Under the pieces are notes generated by a model. That model was not told the origin of the DNA. It ran no database searches and worked only from the letters and a program-made list of their open reading frames with translations. From Methanobacteriota archaeon (GTDB taxonomy: Archaea > Halobacteriota > Syntropharchaeia > JACQPP01), in NCBI GenBank assembly GCA_016207465.1, contig JACQPP010000051.1, forward strand, positions 1-7,811: a stretch of 7,811 nucleotides of DNA, in the 5' to 3' direction. Numbering within the stretch: position 1 is the first letter of the stretch; each line of letters begins with the position of its first letter. Of this stretch, positions 1 through 5,825 are shown piece by piece. Made by a program: the position numbers and the translations under genes.

Positions 1-339
1 ACCCACTACTTCCCCCCCCGCAAAATCTGCCCCAAATGCAGGCGCCTCGGCCAAATCGAGGAAAACAAATTCAAGGGAACCGGCGCCATAGAGACCTACA
101 CCATCGTCCACAGCTCCCCCGAAGCATTCGAACGCCTCGTCCCCTACGTGCTCGCCATCGTCCAGCTCGACGAGGGGCCCCGCGTCACCACCCAGGTGGT
201 CTGCCCGCCCGAGGAGGCCAAAATCGGGATGCGGGTCAGGGCCGTGTTCCGCAGGATGGGACAGGAGGGGGATGAGGGGGCGATACACTACGGATTCAAA
301 TTCGCGCCGGATGGGGAGAGCCCCGCCCCGAAGGTTTGA
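1..339 (+). CDS. OB-fold/zinc-ribbon DUF35 protein, 3' part
   Basis: Partial gene, open at the left edge of the window; 112 residues are visible, reading in frame from base 1 to a TGA. It shows the second knuckle of a rubredoxin-like zinc ribbon (C10-P-K-C13, window numbering, in FPPRKICPKC), followed by a small OB-fold with the family features TYTIVHSSPEAF, PYVLAIVQLDEGPRVT and the closing HYGFKF. The full archaeal protein is about 130 residues, so roughly 20 residues carrying the first CxxC knuckle should lie off the window. In archaea this family typically sits next to acetoacetyl-CoA thiolase and HMG-CoA synthase and helps channel acetoacetyl-CoA in the mevalonate pathway. I infer the same role here, but those neighbours are not in the window. 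Its last 44 bp overlap the 3' end of the hydrolase on the other strand. The family call is firm; the pathway is inferred. Confidence 0.88.
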   Translation, partial: THYFPPRKICPKCRRLGQIEENKFKGTGAIETYTIVHSSPEAFERLVPYVLAIVQLDEGPRVTTQVVCPPEEAKIGMRVRAVFRRMGQEGDEGAIHYGFKFAPDGESPAPKV

Positions 340-1276
340 TTTCCGCTTTCCTCCCTGGCCGGTCGAGGTTGTGCCGCAGGTCAATCACCCCGCACCGCCT
401 CCGGGTCAGTTGCTCCAGCGCCCCCTGCTTTCCCTCCACGAAGTAATCAATGAACGAGTTGGTGTAGTGTTCGACCAGTGCCCTCCTCCGGTGGGCCTGG
501 AGGAGGTCCACGTAGATGTCGCAGAATCCGTCAATGTGGCTGGAGAGGATTCCCCCGTCAATGATGATGGCGATTTTCGGGGTCGTGGGGGGGATGGAGT
601 GGTAGATGGGGATTTGGTTGAGGAGGGGGAATGTGGCGGGGTCGAGGAGGCCGTCCATGAGGAGGGTGGGGGTGGTGGTGTGGCGGGCGTAGTCGAGGGT
701 GCCGAGGAAGCGGAAGTCGGGGAGGTAGATGGGGGCGGCGTAGGCGATGCGGGCGACGATGGAGGGGTGCTGGAGCTGGAGGAGGGTGTTGGCGCCGTTG
801 GAGTGGCCCATCTCGACGACCCCCACGTCTTGGCCGTAGGTTTTCTGGAGGTGGGCGGTGGCGTCCCGGCTGTCGCGGAGGTAGCGGTCGGAGAGGGGGA
901 GGCCGAAGGGGAAGAAGGGGTCGAGGCTGGTGCCGAGTGGGAAGAAGCCCCGGCTGCTCCCGTGGCCCTCGAAGTCGGGGAGGAACACGGGCCTCCTGTA
1001 GCGGGCGGCGAGGCGGGCGGCCTTGCGGCGGTACCAGAAGCCGCTGGTCTCCCAGGCGTGGTTGATTTTGATGACCCAGTCGGTGCGCTCTCCCCCGCGG
1101 GGATGGAGGAGGACCCCGATGAGGTCGCTTTTCCGGGAGCCTCTCCAGCGCCGGCGGGTGGACTGTCCGTATCTCACGTATTCCACCTCGCACAGGTCCT
1201 CCACCCGGCGGTCCCGGAGGTCGTAGAGGGTGTCCCAGATGCGCCCAATCCAATGTCCCACCCGGATGCTGGCCAT
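296..1276 (-). CDS. alpha/beta hydrolase (serine hydrolase), substrate unknown
   Basis: A 326-residue protein. A canonical alpha/beta-hydrolase core is readable: an oxyanion-region segment INHAWETSGFW (71-81), the strand-4 turn FLPDFEGHGSS (98-108), the nucleophile elbow GHSNG (157-161, Ser159), an acid-bearing segment LLMDGLLD (205-212, Asp208 or Asp212) and a late His (H247 in GILSSHIDG). A Ser-Asp-His triad is therefore complete, and a hydrolase of ester, thioester or amide bonds is likely, probably cytoplasmic since no signal peptide is seen. The N-terminal 50 residues are Arg-rich and not part of the core. The ATG lies 2 nt after the nadE TAG, so it is probably co-transcribed and translationally coupled with nadE; no strong Shine-Dalgarno is visible. 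The C-terminal basic tail runs 44 bp into the opposing DUF35 gene. I cannot assign a substrate. A link to NAD metabolism is suggested only by the position. Confidence 0.82.
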   Translation of the reverse strand: MASIRVGHWIGRIWDTLYDLRDRRVEDLCEVEYVRYGQSTRRRWRGSRKSDLIGVLLHPRGGERTDWVIKINHAWETSGFWYRRKAARLAARYRRPVFLPDFEGHGSSRGFFPLGTSLDPFFPFGLPLSDRYLRDSRDATAHLQKTYGQDVGVVEMGHSNGANTLLQLQHPSIVARIAYAAPIYLPDFRFLGTLDYARHTTTPTLLMDGLLDPATFPLLNQIPIYHSIPPTTPKIAIIIDGGILSSHIDGFCDIYVDLLQAHRRRALVEHYTNSFIDYFVEGKQGALEQLTRRRCGVIDLRHNLDRPGRKAEIKPSGRGSPHPARI

Positions 1277-1278
1277 GC

Positions 1279-2922
1279 CTACTTCCCCCAGCGATTAGTG
1301 ATGGGCATAACTCGGCCGCTCCCGAAGGCCTTGGTGGTCACCTTCAGCCCCGGGGGGGCCTGCTTCCTCTTGTATTCGGCCCCGTCCACCATCCGGAGGA
1401 CCCGCTCGACGATGGCGCGGTCGTGGCCCCGGGCCACGATTTCGTCGCGGCTCCGGAACTCCTCGATGTAGGCCTGGAGGATTCCGTCCAGCACATCGTA
1501 GGGGGGTAGGGTGTCCTGGTCGGTCTGGTTGGCCCGCAGCTCGGCGGTGGGGGGCTTGGTGAGGCAGGCATCGGGGATGGTCTTGCCCTGGGAGTTTCGC
1601 CAGCGGGCGAGGCGGTAGACGAGGGTCTTGGGGACATCCGAGATGACGGCGAGGCCCCCGGCGAGGTCGCCGTAGAGGGTGCAGTATCCGGTGGCCATCT
1701 CCGATTTGTTGCCGGTGGAGAGGACGAGCCAGCCGAACTTGTTGGAGAGGGCCATGAGGAGGGTCCCGCGGATGCGGGCCTGGAGGTTCTCCTCGGCCAC
1801 CCCGGGCGGTGTGCCCTCGAAGTGGCTGGCGAGGTCGCGCATGTAGGAGTCGTAGAGGGGGGTGATGGGCTGGACGCGGAACTCGATGGAGAGGTTCTTC
1901 GCCAGCTGGCGGGAGTCCTCGATGGAGCCGGGGCTGGAGTAGGGGCCGGGCATGGTGACCCCCACCACATTCTGGGGCCCGAGGGCGTCGCTGGCGATGG
2001 TGGCGACGAGGGAGGAGTCAATGCCCCCGGAGAGGCCGACGAGGGCCTTCTGGAAGCCGTTCTTTCGGAGGTAGTCGCGGGTCCCCAGGACGAGGGCCCG
2101 GTAGACCTCTTCCTCCACGGGTTCCATGGGCCGGGGACCCGGCGCGGCGCCGGGTCCCCGGCCCAGAGGGAGGTCATAGAGGAGGAGGTGCTCCTCGAAC
2201 CGGGGGGCCATGGCGAGGATAGTCCCATCCCGGCCCACCGCGTAGGAGCCCCCGTCGAAGACGAGGTCGTCCTGTCCCCCCACCTGGTTCACGTAGAGGA
2301 GGGGGACCCCGGCCTCGCGGGCCCGGCGGGCCAGCAGTTGCTCCCGCACCTGGCGTTTTCCCGCGTGGAAGGGGGATGCGGAGAGATTCACCAGGAGGTC
2401 CACGCCCTTCTTCCGGAGTTGGGGGGCGGGTCCAGGGTCGGCCCAGAGGTCCTCGCAGATGGTGACCCCGAGGCGGAGCCCCGCCGCCTCGACGGGGAGG
2501 GCCTCGGGGGAGGGCTGGAAGTAGCGGTCCTCGTCGAAGACATCGTAGGTGGGGAGGCAGCTCTTGTGGCGCACCGCGTGGATGCGGCCCTCCCGCAGGA
2601 GGGCGGCGGCGTTGTATCTCGCCGGTTTCCCATTCGCCTGTTTTTCCCTGTCCACGAAGCCCACGATGGCCATGATTCCTTTCGCGGCCCCGGCGAGGGT
2701 GTCGAGGGCCTGGATGTTCTCCTCCACGAAGCGGGGAATCTCCAGCAGGTCCCGGGGGGGATAGCCGGTGACCGCCAGCTCGGGGAACACCGCCAGGCTG
2801 GCCCCCGCCTTGTAGGCCTCCTCCATCTGCTCCCGGATTCGGCGGGTGTTGCCGGGGATGTCCCCCACGGTGGGGTTCATCTGGGCGAGGGCCACCCGGA
2901 GGGTTCGGGGGGAGGGGGGCAT
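1279..2922 (-). CDS. nadE: glutamine-dependent NAD+ synthetase
   Basis: A 547-residue two-domain enzyme making NAD+ from deamido-NAD+, ATP and glutamine, the last step of NAD synthesis. The N-terminal nitrilase-type glutaminase domain (about 8-250) carries the Glu-Lys-Cys triad: E48 in FPELAVTGYPP, K120 in HKSCLPTYDVFDE and C156 in TICEDLW. The C-terminal N-type ATP-pyrophosphatase domain (about 270-547) has the P-loop LSGGIDSS (297-304) and the family block STGNKSEMATGYCTLYGD with the metal- and substrate-binding acidic residues. Length matches the compact bacterial-type enzymes of about 540-580 residues. The start ATG is followed by the expected first strand (LRVALAQMNPTVGD) and lies about 34 nt downstream of a TATA-like box, which supports it. 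The hydrolase gene follows after 2 nt. Most characterised archaeal NAD synthetases are short ammonia-dependent versions, so the fused glutaminase is notable if the host is archaeal. Confidence 0.96.
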   Translation of the reverse strand: MPPSPRTLRVALAQMNPTVGDIPGNTRRIREQMEEAYKAGASLAVFPELAVTGYPPRDLLEIPRFVEENIQALDTLAGAAKGIMAIVGFVDREKQANGKPARYNAAALLREGRIHAVRHKSCLPTYDVFDEDRYFQPSPEALPVEAAGLRLGVTICEDLWADPGPAPQLRKKGVDLLVNLSASPFHAGKRQVREQLLARRAREAGVPLLYVNQVGGQDDLVFDGGSYAVGRDGTILAMAPRFEEHLLLYDLPLGRGPGAAPGPRPMEPVEEEVYRALVLGTRDYLRKNGFQKALVGLSGGIDSSLVATIASDALGPQNVVGVTMPGPYSSPGSIEDSRQLAKNLSIEFRVQPITPLYDSYMRDLASHFEGTPPGVAEENLQARIRGTLLMALSNKFGWLVLSTGNKSEMATGYCTLYGDLAGGLAVISDVPKTLVYRLARWRNSQGKTIPDACLTKPPTAELRANQTDQDTLPPYDVLDGILQAYIEEFRSRDEIVARGHDRAIVERVLRMVDGAEYKRKQAPPGLKVTTKAFGSGRVMPITNRWGK

Positions 2923-2952
2923 GGGGCGTCCACAGAGAAGTGGGTGAGGGGC

Positions 2953-2960
2953 GATAATAA
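2953..2960 (-). promoter_or_regulatory. putative TATA box of the nadE-hydrolase unit
   Basis: On the minus strand this reads TTATTATC, an A/T island in otherwise G+C-rich DNA, centred about 34 nt before the nadE ATG. With archaeal spacing (start of transcription about 25 nt from the TATA centre) the mRNA would have a leader of only several nucleotides. It lies 8 bp beyond the permease stop codon and suggests nadE has its own promoter rather than depending on the permease transcript. This is pattern reading only; there is no transcript evidence. Confidence 0.45.
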
Positions 2961-2967
2961 CGGTGAC

Positions 2968-4041
2968 CTATGCCCCTCGCTTGCTCTGCCAGCCGGAGAG
3001 CCGGAGGAGGGCGAGGGTTCCCCCGAGGGCCCCCAGGAGGAGGGGGAGTTCCCCGGCGGGCCTGCCGAGGGCGAGGCGGGTGGCGGCGTTGACCGGTCCC
3101 CCGGCGATGGAGAAGGAGGTGAGGAAGGCGAGGATGAGGAAGAGGGAGTAGACCACCTGGACCTGGCTGCGCTCCTTGAAGGCGAGGGCGAAGGTGGCGG
3201 CGGCCGAGGTGAGGAGGACCCCGCTGAGGGTCCCCAGGAGGATGAGGAGATGGGGACTGGTGGTGGTGATGTTGTTCAGGGAGAGGAGGGCGAGCCAGAG
3301 GGCCACCTGGGGGGGCACCAGGAGGCTGGAGGCAATGACCTTGCCCATGACGACCCCGCGGAGGGTGAGGGGGCCGACGAGGAGGAGGTCGAGGGTCTTC
3401 TCCTCCCACTCCCGGGTGAGCAAATCGATGGTGAGGGCCCCGGAGATGAACCCGGGGAGGAAGACCAGCAGGGGGAGCAGGAGGCCGTAGGCGAGTTCGA
3501 ACATGGCGGGGGATGCCCGGGCGGGCTCGGGAAGCTGGTAGGGGTCAGGCAGGTGGGGGGCGCGGGCATGGCGCACCTGCTCCTCGAAGGACTCGAGGGG
3601 GGCGCGGAGGCGCACCAGGGCGAGGGTCCCCTGGAGGTCGTTCTTCGGGAGGACCAGGTCCAGCTCGACGGGCGCAGACCCGGGGGGCTTGCCGGGCTCC
3701 GGGGGGGCCACCGTCAGCACGGCGGCGAGCCGGCGGGAGTAGAAGTCCCGCAGGGCCTCCCCTGCGGTGGTGTAGGAGATGACCCGGATGCGCCCCGCTC
3801 GCAGTGTCTCCTCCAGCCCGGGGTCTCCCCCGACGAGCCCCACGGTGACCCGGGGCCCCTGGATGCCCCGCAACTCCTCAGGGCTGTAGAGGGCCACCAG
3901 GCCGAAGGCGAGGAAACTGGAGAAGAGGGCGATGAACAGCTGGAGGAAGAGGGCCAGCACCAGGGTGCGCTCCGCGGCCACCCCCCGCAGTTCCCTCTTG
4001 GCCAGCGCCCATACCGGGCCCGACCCCCGGCCTTTTGTCAT
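2968..4041 (-). CDS. ABC-2 type (NatB-like) permease, second half-transporter
   Basis: A 357-residue membrane protein. Its layout is that of ABC-2 exporter permeases: a short cytoplasmic N-terminus (LAKRELRGVAAERT), TM1 at about 27-51, a roughly 130-residue extracytoplasmic domain (52-178), then about five further hydrophobic segments (near 180-203, 231-255, 264-285, 296-313 and 331-346). The cytoplasmic coupling segment after TM2, REWEEKTLDLLLVGPL (210-225) leading to GK at 233-234, is the conserved region that contacts the ATPase in this family. The open frame extends further upstream, but that extension is a Pro/Gly-rich shadow of the neighbouring gene. I chose the ATG whose first four bases (ATGA) overlap the stop codon of the upstream permease, a typical coupling signal. 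It probably pairs with that permease as a heterodimer, driven by the divergent ATPase. The substrate is unknown. Confidence 0.87.
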   Translation of the reverse strand: MTKGRGSGPVWALAKRELRGVAAERTLVLALFLQLFIALFSSFLAFGLVALYSPEELRGIQGPRVTVGLVGGDPGLEETLRAGRIRVISYTTAGEALRDFYSRRLAAVLTVAPPEPGKPPGSAPVELDLVLPKNDLQGTLALVRLRAPLESFEEQVRHARAPHLPDPYQLPEPARASPAMFELAYGLLLPLLVFLPGFISGALTIDLLTREWEEKTLDLLLVGPLTLRGVVMGKVIASSLLVPPQVALWLALLSLNNITTTSPHLLILLGTLSGVLLTSAAATFALAFKERSQVQVVYSLFLILAFLTSFSIAGGPVNAATRLALGRPAGELPLLLGALGGTLALLRLSGWQSKRGA

Positions 4042-5753
4042 CGGAGGAGCCCCCCGGCGATGAGGTAGTTGACCCCCGCGTGGAGGCCCCCCACCCCCAG
4101 CAGGGTGGGCCAGAGCATCCGGCGCCCCAGGAGCCGGACTCCGAAGAGGGCGAGGGTGGTGTAGAGCATGTGGGCCCCCAGGGGGACCAGGAGGAGGCGG
4201 GACTGGTAGAGGGCCTCGGCGAGGAGGGAGCCGGAGAAGGTGGAGAGGGCCCCCAGGAGCAGGACCTTCTCCCCCACCCAGAACCCCGCCCCGGCCAGCA
4301 GGGCCCCGCGGAGGGCCCGCCCCCGGGGCTCGCCGAGGCGGGGGGCGACGGCCAGGAGCTTGACCGCCTCCTCCACCACCGCCGCGATGAGCAGGAGGGG
4401 GGCCAGGATGAGGGCCGGGGGGAGGCTGAAGAGGAGCGAGACCAGCATCAGCTGGGCCCCGTAGGCGAAGGGGACCAGGACCAGGGCGAGGGCGAAGGGG
4501 CCCAGGCGGGGGAGGCGGTGGCCCCACTCCCGGGAGATGCCCGCGAGTTTGGAGGAGAGGGACTGCTGGGAGAAGACCAGCTCGCCGCTGTAGAGGTGGG
4601 CCCCCAGGAGGAAGAGGGAGAGGGAGAGGACCCCCAGGGGGGTGGAGGCGAAGAGCACATCCCCGGGGAGAATCTCGCCCCCCTCGCGGAGGCGGGCCAG
4701 CAGGCTGAGGGGGCTCAGGCTGGAGATGGCGTGGACGTCCAGGAACATCGCGGGGAGGAAGAGGTAGACCGAGGTCATGGTGGCCAGGAAGATGGAGAAG
4801 AAGGTGAGTTCCTTGAAGGAGCGGGAGAGGAGCCCCACGAAGAAGGAGGAGGCGAGGAAGAAGAGGACCACCGGGAGGAAAAGCCCGGCGGCGGCGAGCC
4901 CCCGCCCCGGCTCCCCGTAGACCCCAAGGGCCACCGCGGCGGTGAAGGCAAACCCCGCCGCCAGGTAGGGGAGCATCTTCCCCGCCACCAGAGCGGGCCT
5001 CCCCACCGGCGACGTGAGGAGGGGCTCCCCCCGCCTCTGCACCTTGTCCCCGAAGACACTGGCCGAGTAGAACTGGGCCACGAAATAGGTGGGGAAGAGG
5101 AAGAGGAAGGAGAGCAGGATGGAGCCGAAGGGCAGGGGGGGCCGCAGCTGGCTGGGGGTCGTCACCTCCGAGACCACCGTGAGGGACTCCACCAGGTCCC
5201 CCGCCCCCGGGGTCGCCAGGGGACCCGAGGGGACCCTCCGCGGGGCCTCCCCGACTTCCCCGCCCCCGGGCCCCGGCACCGCGGTGGTGAGGCTCTGGAA
5301 CTCCGAGCCCCTCTCCAGATACCGCACCTCAATCTCCACCGGAAACGCATTGGGGTCCCCGGTGGCCGACAGCAGCCGGAGCTTGTGGTTCTTCAGGGCC
5401 TGCTCCACGGCCCCCAGGGCCGACTGGGACCTCCACGCGCGGGTGGAAACCGGCTCCAGGCCGTCCACGGCCACATCCGCCAGCCCCCCCTGCACCCTCT
5501 CCAGTCCCCCCTCGATAATCTCGAACCGCCGGTCCTCCCGCAGGGCCGCCAGGGCGTCGGGGTTGTCCCGCACCGCCACCGTGTAGAGCCCCCGGTTCGT
5601 CTCCAGGGGAAGAGGCACCAGCAGCAGGAGGGTCAGGAGCACCGTGGCCACCAGGGTCCGGCGCCGCATCCGCGAGCGGCCGCGGAACACCTCCCACTTG
5701 GCCAAGGACAGGGTATGCCCGACGAAACTCCGGAAACGGACCGCGGCGGCCAT
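4038..5753 (-). CDS. ABC-2 (NatB-like) permease fused to a PrsW-like intramembrane protease domain
   Basis: A 571-residue membrane protein of two parts. Residues 1-410 form an ABC-2 permease: TM1 at about 33-50, a long extracytoplasmic domain (51-208) with a Gly/Pro-rich linker at 159-185, TM2 at about 210-230, the coupling segment GDKVQRRGEPLLTSPVGRP (235-253) followed by GK (259-260), then TMs near 262-279, 288-308, 317-338 and 372-388. Residues about 420-571 form a second multi-TM domain with the motifs of PrsW-type ABI-family membrane proteases: EExxK (E461, E462, K465), FxxxE (F491, E495), a His in the third helix (H528) and HxxxN (H558, N562). All potential catalytic residues are present, so I infer an active protease. 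The start was chosen at MAAAVRFRSF, about 34 nt after a TATA-like box. A 30-codon upstream extension is possible but would read through the 18-bp tandem repeat and into the ATPase gene. It overlaps the next permease by ATGA. The fusion is directly visible; its substrate is not. Confidence 0.85.
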   Translation of the reverse strand: MAAAVRFRSFVGHTLSLAKWEVFRGRSRMRRRTLVATVLLTLLLLVPLPLETNRGLYTVAVRDNPDALAALREDRRFEIIEGGLERVQGGLADVAVDGLEPVSTRAWRSQSALGAVEQALKNHKLRLLSATGDPNAFPVEIEVRYLERGSEFQSLTTAVPGPGGGEVGEAPRRVPSGPLATPGAGDLVESLTVVSEVTTPSQLRPPLPFGSILLSFLFLFPTYFVAQFYSASVFGDKVQRRGEPLLTSPVGRPALVAGKMLPYLAAGFAFTAAVALGVYGEPGRGLAAAGLFLPVVLFFLASSFFVGLLSRSFKELTFFSIFLATMTSVYLFLPAMFLDVHAISSLSPLSLLARLREGGEILPGDVLFASTPLGVLSLSLFLLGAHLYSGELVFSQQSLSSKLAGISREWGHRLPRLGPFALALVLVPFAYGAQLMLVSLLFSLPPALILAPLLLIAAVVEEAVKLLAVAPRLGEPRGRALRGALLAGAGFWVGEKVLLLGALSTFSGSLLAEALYQSRLLLVPLGAHMLYTTLALFGVRLLGRRMLWPTLLGVGGLHAGVNYLIAGGLLR

Positions 5754-5763
5754 GGTGGCGAAC

Positions 5764-5770
5764 CTTAAAT
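5764..5770 (+). promoter_or_regulatory. putative TATA box for the ABC ATPase gene
   Basis: Reads CTTAAAT on the plus strand, centred 33 nt before the first ATG of the ATPase gene (5800) and 51 nt before the second (5818). The spacing to the first ATG equals that seen for nadE, which is the main reason I prefer 5800 as the start. It lies inside the 46-bp divergent intergenic gap, between the permease start and the box assigned to the permease promoter. Confidence 0.45.
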
Positions 5771-5782
5771 CTCCATCCGGGG

Positions 5783-5790
5783 AAGATAAG
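5783..5790 (-). promoter_or_regulatory. putative TATA box for the permease pair
   Basis: On the minus strand this reads CTTATCTT, centred about 34 nt before the permease ATG at 5753. It lies on the ATPase side of the ATPase TATA box, so the two divergent core promoters would be interdigitated in one 46-bp gap. It is a weaker match than the nadE box. An alternative minus-strand A/T patch at 5763-5770 is too close to the ATG (about 14 nt) to serve this start. Confidence 0.35.
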
Positions 5791-5825
5791 GGGAACACCA
5801 TGCTGGCGGGGAACACCATGCTGGC
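5790..5825 (+). repeat. perfect 18-bp tandem repeat (two copies) spanning the ATPase start
   Basis: Two adjacent identical copies of GGGGAACACCATGCTGGC lie at 5790-5807 and 5808-5825. Because 18 is a multiple of three, both ATGs (5800 and 5818) are in the same frame and the N-terminus reads MLAGNTMLALHGLSK. It looks like a recent tandem duplication of the translation-start region, as the copies have not diverged. Confidence 0.95.

Noticed and set aside
1306..1311. Minus-strand GTTATG about 32 nt before the hydrolase ATG as a separate promoter
   Set aside because: It is a weak match inside the conserved 3' end of nadE, explained by coding constraint, and the hydrolase start is already coupled to the nadE stop.
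1822..4068. A 748-codon plus-strand open frame opposite nadE and the second permease
   Set aside because: Its product is a low-complexity Gly/Glu/Val-rich string, the expected shadow of G+C-rich wobble use in the genes on the other strand. It has no recognisable domain.
4042..4527. N-terminal extension of the second permease to an upstream ATG
   Set aside because: The extension is a Pro/Gly/Arg-rich shadow of the upstream gene. The ATGA overlap marks a much better start followed by a normal permease N-terminus.
560..5600. Numerous GGAGG/GAGG-rich stretches on the plus strand that look like repeats or Shine-Dalgarno arrays
   Set aside because: They are the reverse complement of CTC/CCC-type codons in Leu- and Pro-rich minus-strand genes. 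They are irregular in spacing and not a real repeat.
4035..5768. A 577-codon plus-strand open frame opposite the fusion permease
   Set aside because: Glu/Gly/Gln/Pro-rich low-complexity translation directly antisense to a gene with clear membrane topology and motifs.
5644..5799. N-terminal extension of the ABC ATPase back to 5644
   Set aside because: It is Arg/Lys-rich, antisense to the permease N-terminus and contains the proposed TATA box. The family starts just before the conserved L..LSKSYG segment.
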